This document shows, piece by piece, positions 5,922-7,040 of a DNA stretch of 7,040 nt (position 1 is its first letter; every line of letters begins with the position of its first letter). The notes under the pieces were generated by a model. It saw nothing but the letters and a program-made list of their open reading frames with translations. It had not been told where the DNA came from and did no database searches. The stretch lies in NCBI GenBank assembly GCA_003251955.1, contig QKDV01000244.1:1-7040 (forward strand), given 5' to 3'. This stretch comes from Methanospirillum hungatei. GTDB taxonomy: Archaea; Halobacteriota; Methanomicrobia; Methanomicrobiales; Methanospirillaceae. A program made the translations under genes and the position numbers.

Positions 5922-7040
5922 TGACATCAGAGCCACGGTATTACGATATCAGAAGGGTACGCGGTGAAGTGACCCAGATCGATATCGATAACGGCAGGGT
6001 GGAACAGGCAGGTACCTCTTTTTACGACAAAGCCACCATCAGGGCGCTCGGAGATCTCGGTTGGGGTATCCTCTCGGTTTCAGGAGACAAGATTGGAACT
6101 GATGAATGCAACCGATCACTGCTTGCAGAGGCGATGACAGCTTCACAGATAACCAACGAGCGGGTTGATATTGCAACAGTTCCATCACGAATCCATGATA
6201 TCCCAAAGACCGGGGAAGACCCGAGAAGTGTTGGGATAGAAGAGAAGGTAGCAATCCTCCAGGACCTTGAAAAATCGACCCAGGGCGAGCATATCGTGAG
6301 CAGGAGAGTTACATACATCGAGAAAGCCGAGGAGATTCATTTCATGGACTCATCTGGCAACGAGTACAGGTATGAACTCTGCAGATGTGGTTTTTCAGTA
6401 CTCGCAGTTGCAAGCCGTGGCGGTGTTGTTCAGATGGGATACGAGAGAGACCATACCATCAGGGGTCTGAATATCAGGCATCGTCAGGATCTTGCCCGAG
6501 AATCAGCTGATCGTGCTATCGCTCTTCTCGATGCAAAACCTGCAAAAGGAGGGCGGATGCATGCAATTCTTGATCCAGAACTCGGGGGAGTGTTTGCTCA
6601 CGAGGCAGTAGGTCATGCAGCCGAGGGAGACCTTGTACGGGAAGGTAACTCTGTCCTTAAAGGAAAGATTGGAGAGACCATCGGTTCTCCCATTATCACC
6701 ATTGTTGACGATCCCTCGCTCGTCGAGTTTGGATTCTGCCCGGTAGATGATGAGGGTTCAGCAACCAGCAGGACCGAAATAATAAAAGGCGGGGTCATGA
6801 GTTCGTATCTTCATTCAAAGGAGACTCTTGCAAGAGTAGGAGATGGAATATCAGGACACTGCCGCGGTATGGCCGGTGAGATTCCGATCGTCAGGATGAG
6901 TAACACCTTTGTTGAGAACGGTGATGCATCATTCGAGGAGATTCTGGAGTCATGCAAAGATGGAATACTTCTCAAGGGCTCACGCGGCGGTCAGGTAGAT
7001 CCAGGCAGGGGGATGTTCCAGTTCAACGCCGAGTACGGAT
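5921..7040 (+). CDS. tldD: TldD family metalloprotease (TldD/PmbA), 3' truncated by window edge
   Basis: The reading frame is open from ATG 5921 to the window end, giving 373 residues of a protein that is usually about 440-480 long. The zinc-site motif H227-E228-A-V-G-H232 in FAHEAVGHAAEGD is characteristic of active TldD, as opposed to its partner TldE/PmbA, which lacks it. Further TldD-like stretches are LDPELGGVFAHE, VDDEGSATSRTEIIKGGVMSSYLHS, and the glycine-rich region SRGGQVDPGRGMF near the edge. The third metal ligand, a cysteine in E. coli TldD, would lie beyond the window. The bacterial TldD-TldE complex trims unfolded peptides and peptide antibiotics; archaeal roles are little known. 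The start overlaps the lonB stop by one base with no good Shine-Dalgarno, so translation is probably coupled. A tldE/pmbA gene may follow outside the window. Confidence 0.93.
   Translation, partial: MTSEPRYYDIRRVRGEVTQIDIDNGRVEQAGTSFYDKATIRALGDLGWGILSVSGDKIGTDECNRSLLAEAMTASQITNERVDIATVPSRIHDIPKTGEDPRSVGIEEKVAILQDLEKSTQGEHIVSRRVTYIEKAEEIHFMDSSGNEYRYELCRCGFSVLAVASRGGVVQMGYERDHTIRGLNIRHRQDLARESADRAIALLDAKPAKGGRMHAILDPELGGVFAHEAVGHAAEGDLVREGNSVLKGKIGETIGSPIITIVDDPSLVEFGFCPVDDEGSATSRTEIIKGGVMSSYLHSKETLARVGDGISGHCRGMAGEIPIVRMSNTFVENGDASFEEILESCKDGILLKGSRGGQVDPGRGMFQFNAEYG

Noticed and set aside
6022..6318. Long minus-strand open frame opposite tldD
   Set aside because: It lies wholly antisense to a clear TldD coding frame, has no Shine-Dalgarno or family resemblance, and its composition is that of a reversed coding strand.
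1..7040. CRISPR array, insertion sequence or defence system
   Set aside because: No regularly spaced repeats, transposase motifs, terminal inverted repeats or defence-type domains were found. Every long frame is a housekeeping or regulatory archaeal gene.

Overview
The window looks like ordinary chromosomal DNA of a methanogenic euryarchaeon. The archaeal markers are a group II chaperonin (thermosome), a membrane-anchored archaeal LonB protease, an archaeal NOB1 endonuclease with a PIN domain and zinc ribbon, a short archaeal-type PRPP synthetase, a HTH–phosphoribosyltransferase regulator of the GfcR type, TATA-box promoters and T-rich terminators. Moderate base composition and the look of the proteins suggest Methanomicrobiales, perhaps near Methanospirillum. 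That placement is inferred by eye and was not searched.

Layout. Positions 1-47 carry the 5' half of a tRNA-Ser(CGA) on the minus strand, cut by the window edge. Positions 131-1723 (minus) are a complete thermosome subunit with its own TATA box and a strong Shine-Dalgarno. Positions 1803-3790 (minus) form a three-gene transcription unit read prs, nob1, gfcR-like: PRPP synthetase, rRNA-maturation endonuclease, then a PRPP-site regulator. The first two genes overlap by 17 bases and the last two are 22 bases apart. An 85-base divergent region (3791-3875) separates this unit from a plus-strand pair: lonB (3876-5921), then tldD (from 5921, running off the right edge), which overlap by one base (TGATG).

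How the genes fit together. Two themes recur. One is protein quality control: the thermosome folds proteins, LonB degrades misfolded and membrane proteins, and TldD is a metalloprotease-family protein acting on small or unfolded peptides. The other is PRPP and nucleotide supply: Prs makes PRPP, and the gfcR-like product has a DNA-binding head joined to a PRPP-binding fold, so it may sense what the first gene of its own operon makes. Nob1 links the unit to ribosome maturation.

No mobile element, CRISPR array, phage gene or clearly new system is visible. The points most worth a second look are the prs-nob1-regulator operon, a cluster of short perfect palindromes in the prs/lonB divergent region, the lonB-tldD coupling, and low-complexity N-terminal extensions on both LonB and Nob1. 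There is no gene-free stretch above 300 bases.
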